Positions 26,296 to 35,533 of a stretch of DNA of 64,000 nt are shown here, in pieces (position 1 is the first letter of the stretch; the number at the start of each line of letters is the position of its first letter). The translations under genes were made by a program, and so were the position numbers. The notes under the pieces were generated by a model. The model saw nothing but the letters and a program-made list of their open reading frames with translations. It was not told the DNA's origin and did not search any database. Origin of the DNA: Rhodoplanes sp963724735 (GTDB lineage: Bacteria; Pseudomonadota; Alphaproteobacteria; Rhizobiales; Xanthobacteraceae); the NCBI GenBank assembly GCA_963724735.1, contig CAVRVX010000005.1, positions 1-64,000 on the forward strand, in the 5' to 3' direction.

Positions 26296-27678
26296 TTACT
26301 TTTTCAATTTCTGCAGCCAGCGTTTCGCCTGCGCACGCACGTTTTTCGGCGCCGTTCCGCCGAAGCTGGTCCGCGTCTTGATTGCGCTTTCGACCGAGAG
26401 CACGCGAAGGGCGTCGGGGCCGATCCGCGGTTCGATCGCCTGCATCTCTTCGAGCGGAAGGGCATCGAGTCCAACCCCGCGCTTTTCGGCCGCGGCGACG
26501 ATGCGCCCGGTGATGTGGTGAGCCTCCCGGAAAGGCAGGCCGAGTTCACGCACGAGCCAGTCCGCCAGGTCCGTCGCGGTCGAGTAGCCCACGGCGGCCG
26601 CCGCGCGCAAGCGCGCCGCGTCGGGGCGCATGTCGGCGACCATGCCGGTCATGGCGGCGATGCACAGCGAGAGCGCCGACAAGCTGGCGATCGCCGCTTC
26701 CTTGTCCTCCTGCATGTCCTTCTGGTAGGCGAGCGGCAGTCCCTTCATCACCATCAGCAGCGCGTCGAGCGCGCCGACGATGCGCCCGGTCTTCGCCCGG
26801 ACGAGTTCGGCCGCGTCGGGATTGCGCTTCTGCGGCATGATCGACGAGCCGGTGGTGAACGCATCGGAGAGGACGAGGAAGCCGACCAGCGGCGAGGTCC
26901 AGATCACAATCTCCTCGGCGAAACGCGACAGATGCACCGCCGTGATCGCCGCCGCCGCGAGCGCTTCAAGCACGAAATCGCGGTCGGAAACCGCATCCAG
27001 CGAATTCGCCGACGGCCGTGCAAAGCCAAGCTTTTCCGCGGTCATGGCCCGGTCGATGGGAAACGACGTGCCGGCGAGCGCCGCCGCGCCCAGCGGGCAT
27101 TCGTTGAGTCGCCTGCGCGCATCCGCAAAGCGGCCGCGATCGCGCGCCGTCATCTCCACATAGGCGAGGAGGTGATGGCCGAACGTGACCGGTTGCGCCG
27201 GTTGCAGGTGGGTGAAGCCCGGCATGACGACGCTGGCATGAGCAAGCGCCTTCTCCGCGAGAGCCCGTTGATAGTCGGCGAGCAGACCATCGATTTGGTC
27301 GATCGCATCGCGCACCCATAAGCGGACATCGGTCGCGACCTGATCGTTGCGCGAGCGCGCCGTGTGCAGGCGGCCGGCCGCCGGGCCGATCAGCTCGTGC
27401 AGCCGCGCTTCGACGTTCATATGAATGTCCTCAAGCTCGCGCTTGAACGCGAACCGCCCGCTTTCGATCTCGGCGAGGATGGCGTCGAGGCCGCGCGTAA
27501 TCGCCTTGCCGTCCTTGACCGAAATGATGCCTTGTTTGACGAGCATCTCGGCGTGCGCCTTGCTCGCGGCGATGTCCTGGCGAAACAGGCGCTGGTCGAC
27601 ATCGATCGAAGCATTGATTTCCGCCATGATCGCCGCAGGCTCGCTTGTGAAGCGCCCGCCCCACATCTTATTGCTCAT
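26296..27678 (-). CDS. argH: argininosuccinate lyase
   Basis: Encodes 460 residues from ATG 27678 (MSNKMWGGRFTSEPA, the conserved ArgH N-terminus; the frame stays open far upstream but that part is antisense to tlpA). The fumarase/aspartase-superfamily signature GSSIMPQKRNPD (about 283-294), with catalytic Ser and Lys, is intact. It splits argininosuccinate to arginine and fumarate. The start codon is only three bases from the divergent tlpA start codon at 27682. Confidence 0.95.
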   Translation of the reverse strand: MSNKMWGGRFTSEPAAIMAEINASIDVDQRLFRQDIAASKAHAEMLVKQGIISVKDGKAITRGLDAILAEIESGRFAFKRELEDIHMNVEARLHELIGPAAGRLHTARSRNDQVATDVRLWVRDAIDQIDGLLADYQRALAEKALAHASVVMPGFTHLQPAQPVTFGHHLLAYVEMTARDRGRFADARRRLNECPLGAAALAGTSFPIDRAMTAEKLGFARPSANSLDAVSDRDFVLEALAAAAITAVHLSRFAEEIVIWTSPLVGFLVLSDAFTTGSSIMPQKRNPDAAELVRAKTGRIVGALDALLMVMKGLPLAYQKDMQEDKEAAIASLSALSLCIAAMTGMVADMRPDAARLRAAAAVGYSTATDLADWLVRELGLPFREAHHITGRIVAAAEKRGVGLDALPLEEMQAIEPRIGPDALRVLSVESAIKTRTSFGGTAPKNVRAQAKRWLQKLKK

Positions 27679-27681
27679 GGC

Positions 27682-28359
27682 ATGCCCTCGACTCCGCTCA
27701 TGACCGACCGTCCCGATCCGACCCTCAGGCGGCCCCGCCGCGCGCTCGCCATCGGCGCCGCCGCCCTGCTCGCCGCCGTTGCGGTCATCGGCGCGATATA
27801 CGGCCTTCGCGGATTTGCGCGCAATGCTGAGGACGCGGCTTGCCGGCCAGCGACCGAGCTTGCCCGGCACATTGCTCCCCTGGTTCGCGGCGAGGTCGCG
27901 GCCCTCACGCTTGCCGATCCGCCGCGCCCCTTGCCGGCGCTCAGCTTCAACGATGCGTCGGGACACCCAAAAAGCCTGGCCGATTGGCGCGGTCGCACCG
28001 TTCTCCTCAATCTCTGGGCCACGTGGTGCGTGCCTTGCCGAAAGGAAATGCCGGCGCTCGCCGCTCTCGAGCGCGAACTTGGCGGCCCCAACTTCCAAGT
28101 CGTCGCCGTCAATATCGACACCCGCGAGCCGGACAAGCCCAAAGCATGGCTCGCCGGCGCCGGCGTCAAGGACCTTGCCTATTACGCCGACCCCAGCGCG
28201 AAGATTTTTCAGGAGCTCAAGCTCATCGGCAAGGCCTTCGGCATGCCGACAACCCTGTTGATCGACCCCGCAGGCTGCGAAATCGCCTCGCTTGCGGGTC
28301 CGGCTGAATGGGCGAGCCCGGACGCCCTTGCGCTCGTGCGCGCTGTCATCCGTCAATAA
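27682..28359 (+). CDS. tlpA: TlpA-like membrane-anchored thioredoxin
   Basis: Encodes 225 residues. An N-terminal membrane anchor (RALAIGAAALLAAVAVIGAI) leads to a periplasmic thioredoxin fold with WATWCVPCRKEMP (CxxC) and the cis-Pro loop GMPTTLLID. In Bradyrhizobium, TlpA is a periplasmic thiol reductant needed to make cytochrome aa3, keeping ScoI and CoxB cysteines reduced. The start may instead be the in-frame ATG at 27700; neither has a clear Shine-Dalgarno. argH diverges from the same few bases. Confidence 0.9.
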   Translation: MPSTPLMTDRPDPTLRRPRRALAIGAAALLAAVAVIGAIYGLRGFARNAEDAACRPATELARHIAPLVRGEVAALTLADPPRPLPALSFNDASGHPKSLADWRGRTVLLNLWATWCVPCRKEMPALAALERELGGPNFQVVAVNIDTREPDKPKAWLAGAGVKDLAYYADPSAKIFQELKLIGKAFGMPTTLLIDPAGCEIASLAGPAEWASPDALALVRAVIRQ

Positions 28360-28384
28360 GGGTCGCGGCCAGTTGCGGCCCCCT

Positions 28385-28921
28385 CTACTTCAATACGCCC
28401 GAGATGCAGCACGGCTTGCGGCGCGGCGGCTTGACCGAATCCTTCAAGTAACAGTGCGGCACGGGGCCGAGATAGCCTGGCCGCACAAAGGTCCATGCAC
28501 GGCAGCGATTGTCGGCTTCGCATGCGGCCCGGCACCATTGCTCCGACGCGTCGGCGGCCCCATCGAGCGACCGGTAGTCTCCGCCGGCACGGTCGATGCC
28601 ATATTCGTCGCGCGTATCGCGGGGCGCGATCACGCCCGCTCCTTTCACTCCGGATACGCAACATTTATCGGAGCTTCGCGCGGGAACCTGCGACTTGAGC
28701 CAGCAGGTCGCGCCATGCTCGGCGGTTGGATAGGCAAAGCTCCAGGCCCGGCAGCGGGGCTCGCGCTCGCACCTCGCCGCGCAGGCGGCCGGATCGCCGG
28801 AGCGCACCGGAAAGCTCGTATAGTCCCCGCCCTTGCGATCGAATCCGATCTGGGCGGATGCGGGTCCGGCGAACAGGGAAATAACGGCTAGGCACGCGAT
28901 GAACGCAAGAACACGTTGCAT
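28385..28921 (-). CDS. secreted protein with two PAN/Apple domains
   Basis: Encodes 178 residues from ATG 28921. Signal peptide MQRVLAFIACLAVISLFAGP ends near SASA. Two similar Cys-rich modules follow: GGDYTSFPVRSGDPAACAAR..CR.W and GGDYRSLDGAADASEQWCRA..CRAWTF, each ending in a Cys-Cys pair (KCCVSGVK, PCCISGVL). This is the PAN_4/Apple pattern, used for protein or carbohydrate binding outside the cytoplasm. Ligand unknown. The gene converges on tlpA with 25 bases between stops. Confidence 0.85.
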   Translation of the reverse strand: MQRVLAFIACLAVISLFAGPASAQIGFDRKGGDYTSFPVRSGDPAACAARCEREPRCRAWSFAYPTAEHGATCWLKSQVPARSSDKCCVSGVKGAGVIAPRDTRDEYGIDRAGGDYRSLDGAADASEQWCRAACEADNRCRAWTFVRPGYLGPVPHCYLKDSVKPPRRKPCCISGVLK

Positions 28922-29064
28922 GATCGGCCGCCCGGTCTCACTCCTCACCCGACGATTCTCGTCTAGCTCAAAAGAGAAATCGCGAACAGCGGAAACGGCC
29001 GCCTTTCCATATTGTGATGCTTCGCTGCGCCATTTCGCACTCGCCTTCCAAATCCTCCGCAGCG

Positions 29065-30432
29065 TCAGTAGGCGTTTTCGGTAAACACCGGGTCGACCGA
29101 GCCGCCCCAGCGACCATAGAAGTTGTCGAGAAGTTCCTCCGCCGGCGTTCGGCCGCGGGAGACGATCTCGTCGAGGGGTTCGAGATACACGGTCTCGTCG
29201 CGGCCGCAGGACAGACGCGCGCGCCGGGCGAGCCCCGCATGGGCCAGTTCGAGGCAATCCCGCCCGAGATCGAGGGCCGTGCGATCGCCCGCCGACGCCT
29301 TAAAACCGAGGCGAGGCACTTCGTCGCGCAGCCGCTGGCGATCCTCCGCACTCCAATTCTTGACGAGGTCCCAGGCCGCGTCGCGACAAGCATCGTCGTA
29401 TAGCAGGCCGACCCAGAAGGCCGAGAGCGCCGGCAGCCTTCGCGTCGGACCGGCGTCGGCGCCGCGCATCTCGAGATAGCGCTTGAGCCGAACCTCGGGA
29501 AAGATCGTCGAGAGATGATTGGCCCAGTCCGAGATGGTCGCGCGTTCGCCCGGCAGCTCGGCAAGTCTGCCCGCGAGCAAATCGCGGAACGATCGGCCGG
29601 CCACGTCGTGATAGGTCTCGCCGCGTTTGACGAAATACATCGGCACATCGAGGGCGTAGTCCGCCCAGCGCTCGAACCCCATGCCCGGCTCGAACGCCCA
29701 CGGCAACATGCCGGAGCGATCCGGGTCGGTGTCGCGCCAGATTTCCGACCGAAAGGACAAAAAGCCGTTCGGCTTGCCGTCGGTGAACGGCGAATTGGCG
29801 AACATCGCGGTGGCGATCGGCTGCAGCGAAAGCGCGACGCGCAGCTTCTTGACCATGTCGGCTTCTGAAGAGAAATCGAGATTCGTCTGCACCGTGCAGG
29901 TGCGGTACATCATATCGAGCCCGAGCCGTCCGACTTTCGGCATGTAGGCCGTCATGATGCGGTAGCGCCCTTTCGGCATGACCGGCATCTCGCTGCGCGA
30001 CCACGTCGGCGCCATGCCCAGTCCGAGAAAGCCGATACCGAGCGGCACGGCGACCTCGCGCAATTGCGCGAGATGCGCCATCAACTCGGAGCAGGTTTGA
30101 TGCACCGTCTCGACCGGAGCGCCCGACAGCTCGAACTGCCCGCCCGGCTCGAGCGAGATCGCGCCGCCCCCGGTCACGTCGACCAGTCCGATGATGCTGC
30201 CGGCCTCCATGATCGGCTCCCAGCCGAGCAGCATTTTCATGCCTTCGAGCAGCGCGCGAATGCTGCGCCTGCCCTCATAGGGGAGCGGCTCGTGCCGGCC
30301 GACGGTGAAGCCGAATTTTTCGTGCTCGGTGCCGATGCGGAAACGCGCGCGCGGCTTCACGCCCGCGGCAAGCCACGCGACGAGTTCGTCGCGCGATTCG
30401 AGCGGCGTCATGTCCACCACGTCGCGAGCCAT
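29065..30432 (-). CDS. gshA: glutamate-cysteine ligase
   Basis: Encodes 455 residues. It belongs to the GCS2 family of the plant/alphaproteobacterial type: FRIGTEHEKFGF near the N-terminus (Glu for Mg-ATP), ISLEPGGQFELSGAP (substrate and metal Glu residues), RTCTVQTNLDF and the RRLPALSAFWVGLLYD end. It joins glutamate and cysteine in the first step of glutathione synthesis. The start at ATG 30432 agrees with family length. ggt and a chaC-type gene for glutathione turnover are elsewhere in the window. Confidence 0.95.
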   Translation of the reverse strand: MARDVVDMTPLESRDELVAWLAAGVKPRARFRIGTEHEKFGFTVGRHEPLPYEGRRSIRALLEGMKMLLGWEPIMEAGSIIGLVDVTGGGAISLEPGGQFELSGAPVETVHQTCSELMAHLAQLREVAVPLGIGFLGLGMAPTWSRSEMPVMPKGRYRIMTAYMPKVGRLGLDMMYRTCTVQTNLDFSSEADMVKKLRVALSLQPIATAMFANSPFTDGKPNGFLSFRSEIWRDTDPDRSGMLPWAFEPGMGFERWADYALDVPMYFVKRGETYHDVAGRSFRDLLAGRLAELPGERATISDWANHLSTIFPEVRLKRYLEMRGADAGPTRRLPALSAFWVGLLYDDACRDAAWDLVKNWSAEDRQRLRDEVPRLGFKASAGDRTALDLGRDCLELAHAGLARRARLSCGRDETVYLEPLDEIVSRGRTPAEELLDNFYGRWGGSVDPVFTENAY

Positions 30433-30708
30433 CGGGGGTTCCAGGTGCGGTGAGCGCGCGCGACCTTACACGCCCGCAAAGAAAGAGCAACGCGCTGCCT
30501 CCCAGCCTGCGCGTCTTGCGATCGGCCTCCTCGATGCGTGACTTTTTGTCCGGTCTTGCCACAAGAACGCCCCGCCAGGATTTTTTTCTTGACATGCGGG
30601 CGCGCTACGGTCTTGCGCCGTCGCCCTCGAGCGACCAAGCTTTACCTCGTCACTCGTTGTGGTACACGCCAGCGAGGATTGACCCGAATTAGGTGAGTAA
30701 AACGCGCA

Positions 30709-31089
30709 ATGACGTTGCGGCGCGTGTTATTGTTAGTTGCGGTGCTGGCGCCGCCGCTCTGCGGCTGCGCCGCCAATCTCGATCTCGGGATTTTGTACGC
30801 CGCGCCCGGAAAGTACGACTATTTGCGCTGCGAGGATTTGCCGGCGCGGCTCGCCGGGGCTCTTGGCCGGGAAAAACAGCTCGTCGATCTGATGAACCGC
30901 GCCAACCAGGACGTGGCGGGCCCGGTCGTGAACGTGGTGACCTATTCGGCCGATCTCGCCCAGGTGCGGGCGGACATGAGAATCCTCCGCCAGGCCGCCG
31001 TCGACAAGAAATGCGGCAATATCGAACCGCCGGAACCCAAGCCCGAGGCGAAGCCGTCGGAAACGAAACCCGGACAAAAGCCGCGATAG
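30709..31089 (+). CDS. small lipoprotein, unknown function
   Basis: Encodes 126 residues. The signal peptide MTLRRVLLLVAVLAPPLCGC has a lipobox (LCGC) with the lipidated Cys near residue 20. The mature domain starts ANLDLGILYAAPGKYDYLRC and is helical with two further Cys, then a Pro/Lys-rich tail. The gene converges on metW. Short lipoproteins like this are conserved hypotheticals in rhizobial relatives; no function is known to me. Confidence 0.75.
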   Translation: MTLRRVLLLVAVLAPPLCGCAANLDLGILYAAPGKYDYLRCEDLPARLAGALGREKQLVDLMNRANQDVAGPVVNVVTYSADLAQVRADMRILRQAAVDKKCGNIEPPEPKPEAKPSETKPGQKPR

Positions 31090-31110
31090 CGCCGAATCCG
31101 CGCGTGCGGA

Positions 31111-31770
31111 TCACGGCCGCCGGCTCAGCAAAAAGACCCCCTGCTCGCCGAACAGGTTCCAGAACCACCAGGGGGCGTCGATTTTCAGCGGCGTTCCCCA
31201 CGGGTCGAGCGCCACCGCCCGCTCCATTTTTACGCCGACGGTGCGGCAGAGGTCGTTGAAGTCCTTGATCGTGCAGAAATGGATGTTCGGCGTGTCGTAC
31301 CAGGTTTCCGGCAGGTTGGCCGTGCGCGGCATGCGCCCGCCGAACATAATCTGCAGCCGGATGCGCCAATGGCCGAAATTGGGGAAGGACACGATCGCCC
31401 GGCGGCCGATCCGCAGCATGTGGTCGAGCACGATGCGCGGGCGCCGCGTCGCCTGCAAGGTCTGCGAGAGGATCACGTAGTCGAAGGCGTCGTTCGGGTA
31501 GTCGGCGAGGTCGGTGTCGGCGTCGCCCTGCACCACCGCGAGCCCCTTGGCGACGCACTCGTTGACCCCCTCGCGCGAAAGCTCGATGCCGCGCCCGTCG
31601 ACGCCGCGCGCCTCGAGAAGCCGCAGGAGTTCGCCGTCGCCGCACCCCACGTCGAGCACGCGCGAGCCCGGTTCCACCATTTCCGAAACCAGCAAGAGGT
31701 CGACGCGCGCACCCCCCGGTCCGCGGACGGTCTCCGCCATGGTCCGATCGCGCAGCGGATGGGTGAGCAT
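31111..31770 (-). CDS. metW: methionine biosynthesis protein MetW
   Basis: Encodes 219 residues. SAM-type motif RVLDVGCGDGELLRLLE (about 38-54), then GRGIELSREGVNECVAKGL and QGDADTDLADYPNDAFDYV, the characteristic MetW body, and SFPNFGHWR. ATG 31770 with GGGGAG upstream was chosen; an in-frame ATG at 31806 is possible. It follows metX on the same strand with about 90 bases between. MetX-MetW pairs supply acyl-homoserine for methionine synthesis, MetW being thought to assist or activate MetX. Confidence 0.93.
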   Translation of the reverse strand: MLTHPLRDRTMAETVRGPGGARVDLLLVSEMVEPGSRVLDVGCGDGELLRLLEARGVDGRGIELSREGVNECVAKGLAVVQGDADTDLADYPNDAFDYVILSQTLQATRRPRIVLDHMLRIGRRAIVSFPNFGHWRIRLQIMFGGRMPRTANLPETWYDTPNIHFCTIKDFNDLCRTVGVKMERAVALDPWGTPLKIDAPWWFWNLFGEQGVFLLSRRP

Positions 31771-31859
31771 GGCTATGGCTGCTCCCCAGTGACCGACGGG
31801 GAGCATGCGAAATCCGACTCGTGCCGCGGCGGCGGATCTTGAGGCAGTGCCATTGCGTC

Positions 31860-33059
31860 CTACTCCCGGGCCGGCCCAAGGCCGCGCGCGCGGCCGGCCG
31901 AGTCCAGAAAGCCGCGCACGATCGCGAACAGCTCCGGCTCGTCGAGCAGGAAGGCGTCGTGGCCCTTGTCGGTCTCGATTTCGGCGAAGGACACGCGCGC
32001 GCCGCCAGCGTTGAGGGCGTGGACGATGGCGCGCGAATCCGACGTCGGGAACAGCCAGTCGCTGGTGAACGAGATCACGCAGAACCGGGTGGACGTTCCC
32101 TTGAACGCCTTGGCGACGATACCGTCGTAATCGGCGGCGAGGTCGAAGTAGTCCATCGCGCGCGTGAGATAGAGATAGCTATTGGCGTCGAAACGCTCGA
32201 CAAAGGTCGAGCCCTGGTGGCGCAGATAATTCTCTACCTCGAAGTCGGCCTCGAAGGAGAAGGTGGGGTTGTCGCGGTCCTGGAAACGGCGGCCGAACTT
32301 CCGGTGCAGCGCGACATCGGACAAATAAGTGATATGCGCGCCCATGCGCGCGACCGAGAGCCCGCGGCGCGGATTGGTCCCTTCAACGATATAGCGGCCG
32401 AACCGCCAGTCGGGGTCCGCCATCACCGCCTGCCGGCCGACCTCGTGAAAGGCGATGTTCTGCGCCGAATGGCGGGTCGAGGTGGCAATGGGCAGCGCCG
32501 AGAACACGCGCTTGGGATAGCTCGCGCACCATTGCAGGACCTGCATGCCGCCCATCGAGCCGCCGGCAATCGAGAAGAGCTGCTGGATGCCGAGATGGTC
32601 GAGCAGCATCGCCTGCGCCCGCACCATGTCGCGGATGGTGATCACCGGGAAGGCAAGGCCCCAGGGCTCGCCCGTCTGCGGGTTGGTCGAGGATGGGCCG
32701 GTCGTGCCCATGCAGCCGCCAATCACGTTCGGACAAACGACAAAATAGCGACTGGTGTCGATCGGCAGGCCGGGGCCGACCATGGTCTCCCACCAGCCCG
32801 GCTTGCCCGTCACCGGATGGATGTTGGCCACATGCTGGTCGCCCGTCAGCGCGTGGCAGATGAGCATGGCATTGGAACGCTCGGCATTGAGCTCGCCATA
32901 GGTCTGATAGGCGATCTGAAATGGGGCAAGCTCGACCCCCGCGTCGAGCTTCAGCGGCTGGTCCAAGCCGAATATGACGAATGGCGAATCCGGCCGGTCC
33001 GCTTCGCGGACCCGGTCCGACTTGGCCCGTTTTGCCGGTGACCGAACTTTGCTCATCAT
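31860..33059 (-). CDS. metX: homoserine O-acetyltransferase (or succinyltransferase)
   Basis: Encodes about 399 residues of an alpha/beta-hydrolase fold. Nucleophile motif AGGSMGGMQ (Ser168 with the chosen start), Asp in TSDWLFP, His in DKGHDAFLLD. FQIAYQTYGELNAERSNA and CHALTGDQHVAN are hallmark MetX blocks. It acylates homoserine, the first committed step to methionine. Two ATGs in tandem (33059, 33056) follow the region; a start at 33128 (69 bases upstream, in frame) has a decent ribosome site and cannot be excluded. Acyl donor choice (acetyl or succinyl) was not resolved. Confidence 0.92.
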   Translation of the reverse strand: MMSKVRSPAKRAKSDRVREADRPDSPFVIFGLDQPLKLDAGVELAPFQIAYQTYGELNAERSNAMLICHALTGDQHVANIHPVTGKPGWWETMVGPGLPIDTSRYFVVCPNVIGGCMGTTGPSSTNPQTGEPWGLAFPVITIRDMVRAQAMLLDHLGIQQLFSIAGGSMGGMQVLQWCASYPKRVFSALPIATSTRHSAQNIAFHEVGRQAVMADPDWRFGRYIVEGTNPRRGLSVARMGAHITYLSDVALHRKFGRRFQDRDNPTFSFEADFEVENYLRHQGSTFVERFDANSYLYLTRAMDYFDLAADYDGIVAKAFKGTSTRFCVISFTSDWLFPTSDSRAIVHALNAGGARVSFAEIETDKGHDAFLLDEPELFAIVRGFLDSAGRARGLGPARE

Positions 33060-33246
33060 TGTGCTCGCCGATCCCCAGTATAGGCGACGGGTCGCGGTTT
33101 CGGCCACTCCCGTCTGCCCGGCCGACATTACATCCCGCCAATCGTCAATCTTTCCTTTGCGTTACGACTGATCGGCAATTATCAAAGAATGCCCGTAGGA
33201 TGCGGTGTCCGCATGTGGAGGACGGCCCGCGGGCAGAGCGATCACC

Positions 33247-34104
33247 ATGGCCGATCCCGAACCCTCGCTGGCCGAACTCCGCGCCGAGATCGATCGCATC
33301 GACGCGGCCATGCACGGCCTGCTGATGGAGCGCGGCGAGATCATCAGCCGCCTCATCGCGGTGAAGCGGACGACGGAGATCGGCTCGGCGTTCCGGCCGG
33401 CGCGCGAAGCAGAGATGATGCGGCGCCTTGTTGCCCGCCACCGCGGCATCCTCCCGCTCGACACCGCCGAGAGCATCCTGCAAGTCATCATCGCGACCTT
33501 CACCTATATCCAGGCGCCGTTCCGGGTGCATGCCGACCTCTCCGCCGGCGAGGCCGCCATGCGCGATTCGGCGCGCTTCCATTTCGGTTTCACCGTGCCG
33601 TTCGAGGCCCATCTCGGCGCAGCCGGCGTGATCGAGGCGCTGTCGGCCGCGCCGGGGGACCTCGGCCTGGTGCCGGCCAGCGTCGCCACAGCCGGCGCGT
33701 GGTGGACCGCCCTCGACCGCGCGAATGCGCCGAAAATCATTGCCCGGCTTCCCTTCATCGAGCGCGCCGATCACCCCGCCGGGCTCCCGGTCTTTGCCAT
33801 CGCCCGGCCCCACCCGGAGGCTGTGGTCCGCGATGGGGCGACGGTATGGAGCGTGCGCGTCTCCGGCTGGGGCATGAAGCCGGCCCAGGCGCTCGCGCTG
33901 CTGGCCGAAGCGGTCGTCGTTCCCGAGGGAGCATTCGACGGCGCGGCGCTGCTCGTCTCGCTTCCGGCCGGCCGGCCGATCGAGGAGATCACGGCCGCCC
34001 TCGTCAAGGCGGGGGCGTCGGTGCGCTCGCAGGCCCTCGTCGGCAGCCACGCGACCCGCTATACCGTGTCGGCGGACGGTGCGCTGATCCCCACGGCGCG
34101 CTAG
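33247..34104 (+). CDS. chorismate mutase with unassigned C-terminal domain
   Basis: Encodes 285 residues. Residues about 5-90 are an AroQ-type chorismate mutase: LAELRAEIDRIDAAMHGLLM, a RLIAVKR helix and RPAREAEMMRRL. This converts chorismate to prephenate. Residues about 95-285 (starting FHFGFTVPFEAHLGAAG) are not the standard prephenate dehydratase domain: no TRF motif was seen. It could be a degenerate or sensor domain. The divergent metX starts about 190 bases away; hisC and tyrC follow on the same strand. Confidence 0.85.
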   Translation: MADPEPSLAELRAEIDRIDAAMHGLLMERGEIISRLIAVKRTTEIGSAFRPAREAEMMRRLVARHRGILPLDTAESILQVIIATFTYIQAPFRVHADLSAGEAAMRDSARFHFGFTVPFEAHLGAAGVIEALSAAPGDLGLVPASVATAGAWWTALDRANAPKIIARLPFIERADHPAGLPVFAIARPHPEAVVRDGATVWSVRVSGWGMKPAQALALLAEAVVVPEGAFDGAALLVSLPAGRPIEEITAALVKAGASVRSQALVGSHATRYTVSADGALIPTAR

Positions 34105-34105
34105 A

Positions 34106-34204
34106 GCATTTTCCGGCGAAGTGGGAACCGGTTCGCCGCAGAAAATGCGATCACTAAAGGATAACTGGAGCGAAGTCAGATTCTGTTGGAACGGAATTCG
34201 CTCC
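34106..34204. repeat. rhizobial-type palindromic intergenic repeat
   Basis: Directly after the chorismate mutase stop codon, GCATTTTC (34106-34113) pairs with GAAAATGC (34141-34148), extended inside by GGCGAA/TTCGCC. A second stem, GGAGCGAA/TTCGCTCC, spans 34167-34204. This pattern (GCATTTTC..GAAAATGC plus the GATTCTG block) is a dispersed repeat familiar from Bradyrhizobium and Rhizobium intergenic regions. It may act as terminator or transcript-stabilising hairpin. Confidence 0.75.
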
Positions 34205-34292
34205 CGTCCATCCCCCGCAAGTGGATGGCAGGTTTCGCTTTTCCCGAGTGGGCCGACGAGAACCGGTGCGAGTGCCTCTTGAGAGTTCCTTG

Positions 34293-35402
34293 ATGCTTAA
34301 AACAAACAGCATGCGTCCCGAGCCGCGTCCCGGCGTCCTGAAGATCAAGCCCTATGTGCCGGGCAAGAGTGACGCTCCCGGCGTGGCCAAGGTCCACAAG
34401 CTGTCCTCGAACGAATCGCCGCTCGGTCCGAGCCCGCTGGCGGTCGCCGCCTATCGATCGGTTGCCGAGCACCTCGAGGATTACCCGGACGGCGCAGCCA
34501 CGGCGCTGCGCGAGGCGATTGGGCGCGTCTACGGGCTCGACCCCGACCGGATCGTTTGCGGGGCGGGATCGGACGATCTGCTCAACCTGGTCGCCCGCGC
34601 CTATCTCGCCGACGGCAACGAAGCCATCCACACCACGCACGGCTTTCTCGTCTATCCGATCGCCACCCTCGGCGCGGGCGCGACGCCCGTGGTCGCGCCG
34701 GAGAAGAACCACACCGCCGACGTCGACGCCATCCTGTCCTGCCTGACGGTGCGCACCAAGATCGTGTTCCTCGCCAATCCCAACAACCCGACGGGCACCT
34801 TCATTCCCTTCGACGAAGTCAAGCGCCTGCATCGCGGCCTGCCGCGCAACGTGTTGCTCGTGCTCGACGCGGCCTATGCGGAATATGTCCGGCGCAATGA
34901 CTACGCGGCCGGGATCGAGCTGGTGGCGACCAGCGACAATGTCGTGATGTGCCGGACCTTCTCGAAGATCTACGGGCTCGCCGCGCTGCGGCTCGGTTGG
35001 CTGTACGGGCCGGCCCATGCGGTCGATGCGATCAATCGCATCCGCGGACCGTTCAACGTGAATGCGCCGGCGATCGCGGCCGGCATCGCAGCGATCGAAG
35101 ACGCCGCGCATGTCGAGCGCGCGCGCGCCCATAACGAGCGTTGGCTCGCTTGGCTTTCCGACGAGGTCCGCCGGCTCGGCCTCGACGTGACGCCGAGCGT
35201 CGCCAATTTCATCCTCATCCATTTCCCCTGGGAAAAGGGGCGGACGGCGGTGGAAGCCGACGCGTTCCTGACCGCCCGCGGGCTGGTGCTGCGTCAGGTC
35301 GGCGCCTATGGGCTGCCGCATGCTTTGCGCATGAGCGTCGGCTGCGAGGAGGCGAACCGGGCCGTCGTGCAGGCGCTTGGCGAATTTTTGGGAAAGGCGT
35401 GA
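34293..35402 (+). CDS. hisC: histidinol-phosphate / aromatic amino acid aminotransferase
   Basis: Encodes 369 residues of a class I/II PLP aminotransferase. Seen are SSNESPLGPSP (N-terminal substrate loop), NPNNPTGTF, LDAAYAEYV and TFSKIYGLAALRLGW, where the Lys binds PLP. Length is typical for HisC. The start at ATG 34293 has GAGAG upstream; ATG 34311 is the alternative. It lies between chorismate mutase and tyrC, so it probably also transaminates prephenate or aromatic keto acids besides histidinol phosphate. Confidence 0.92.
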   Translation: MLKTNSMRPEPRPGVLKIKPYVPGKSDAPGVAKVHKLSSNESPLGPSPLAVAAYRSVAEHLEDYPDGAATALREAIGRVYGLDPDRIVCGAGSDDLLNLVARAYLADGNEAIHTTHGFLVYPIATLGAGATPVVAPEKNHTADVDAILSCLTVRTKIVFLANPNNPTGTFIPFDEVKRLHRGLPRNVLLVLDAAYAEYVRRNDYAAGIELVATSDNVVMCRTFSKIYGLAALRLGWLYGPAHAVDAINRIRGPFNVNAPAIAAGIAAIEDAAHVERARAHNERWLAWLSDEVRRLGLDVTPSVANFILIHFPWEKGRTAVEADAFLTARGLVLRQVGAYGLPHALRMSVGCEEANRAVVQALGEFLGKA

Positions 35403-35509
35403 TGGCGACGCTCCTTCGACGCGTGTTGAACGCGGTCGGGTCGCATGCCGTTACGCACTTGAGGTCGTTCGCGCATAATGCGCCCCCTCCCGTCGCGTTG
35501 CGCGTGACT

Positions 35510-35533
35510 CCCTCCCCCGCTTGCGGGGGAGGG
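35510..35533. repeat. GC-rich perfect hairpin between hisC and tyrC
   Basis: CCCTCCCCCGC (35510-35520) and GCGGGGGAGGG (35523-35533) form a perfect 11-bp stem over a two-base loop, followed by TCGGGGAGGGGG. This CTCCCCCGC-TTGC-GGGGGAG unit is a well-known dispersed intergenic repeat. No T-run follows, so it is more likely a repeat element than a terminator. Confidence 0.7.

Noticed and set aside
27679..28356. Upstream extension of argH (minus strand)
   Set aside because: The ArgH N-terminus is clearly at 27678; the extension is antisense to tlpA, whose CxxC domain is real.
33060..33246. SAM-II riboswitch upstream of metX
   Set aside because: SAM riboswitches often precede metX in alphaproteobacteria, but I could not fit the conserved SAM-II pseudoknot segments to this region.
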